Shown piece after piece: positions 63,922 to 64,000 of a stretch of 64,000 nt of DNA (its first letter is position 1; every line of letters begins with the position of its first letter). The DNA comes from Candidatus Symbiopectobacterium endolongispinus (GTDB taxonomy: Bacteria > Pseudomonadota > Gammaproteobacteria > Enterobacterales > Enterobacteriaceae): NCBI RefSeq assembly GCF_018777385.1, contig NZ_JAFJYB010000009.1, positions 1 to 64,000 on the forward strand, read 5' to 3'. Under the pieces are notes generated by a model. That model was not told the DNA's origin. It ran no database searches and saw nothing but the letters and a program-made list of their open reading frames with translations. The position numbers and the translations under genes are program-made.

Positions 63922-64000
63922 TTTGGGGCACACTCCATTATCGAACCAACCTGACCCGAAATCTGACCACCGAATTCACCCGGTATAAAGGAAAAGTAAG

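Overview
The window is from a gammaproteobacterium of the order Enterobacterales. Housekeeping proteins (LexA, PlsB, UbiA, GroEL/ES, ExuT, RlmG, Alx, SstT) are close in sequence to their E. coli counterparts as I remember them. The order fadH-rlmG-ygjR-alx-sstT-ygjV-uxaA..exuT-exuR-yqjA-mzrA-yqjCD-yqjF-yqjG-yhaJ-yhaK follows the E. coli 69-minute region. The uxaC-uxaB-uxaA arrangement is the one I associate with Dickeya/Pectobacterium. About thirty genes carry frameshifts, nonsense codons or internal deletions, so a Pectobacteriaceae-like genome in decay, as in a recently host-restricted insect or nematode associate, is my best inference. Many frameshifts fall in homopolymer runs, so some could be sequencing errors. 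The nonsense codons and segment deletions are harder to explain that way.

Layout. 1-540: end of a Mu-like prophage (gp27-type gene) joined to a truncated permease. 535-2561: remains of a TagS/TagR-like type VI secretion regulatory pair. 2.6-7.2 kb: RidA/LysR pair, DUF1304 protein, an internally deleted Spy chaperone, and the ohrR-ohr peroxide module. 7.4-28.2 kb: the 69-minute block, with fadH, ygjV, uxaCBA, mzrA, yqjC, yqjE/K, yqjG and yhaK broken and exuT, exuR, yqjA, yqjD, yqjF and yhaJ intact. alx keeps its yybP-ykoY/PRE leader but has lost membrane segments. 28.3-34 kb: zur, lexA, dgkA, plsB, ubiA (intact) and ubiC (broken). 34.2-40.9 kb: groES-groEL with a lengthened GGM tail, fxsA, then broken aspA, dcuA and a yjjA-like gene. 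40.9-49.1 kb: a decaying chaperone-usher fimbrial cluster with its membrane regulators. 49.3-56.2 kb: a YjfB-like gene and an unusual catabolic locus (PTS EIICB, adenylosuccinate-lyase-family lyase, NagA-like amidohydrolase, BglG/MtlR-type regulator, RidA-family protein). 56.8-59.6 kb: cydABX, with cydA and cydB broken. 59.8-63.8 kb: a MocR-type regulator, a YlaC-like protein, an Lrp-family regulator and a broken MFS exporter ending in a 14-G run. The right edge holds the N-terminal remnant of a P4-type integrase.

Intact genes are concentrated in core cell biology: SOS control, phospholipid synthesis, chaperonins, zinc and peroxide homeostasis. Losses are concentrated in carbon catabolism (galacturonate, fatty-acid dienes, aspartate/C4-dicarboxylates), surface structures and respiratory flexibility. 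The galacturonate importer and regulator survive while all three catabolic genes are broken. The best candidate for an undescribed system is the 49.8-56.2 kb locus, whose enzyme set and altered active-site residues suggest catabolism of an imported, phosphorylated N-substituted amino sugar or Amadori-type compound.
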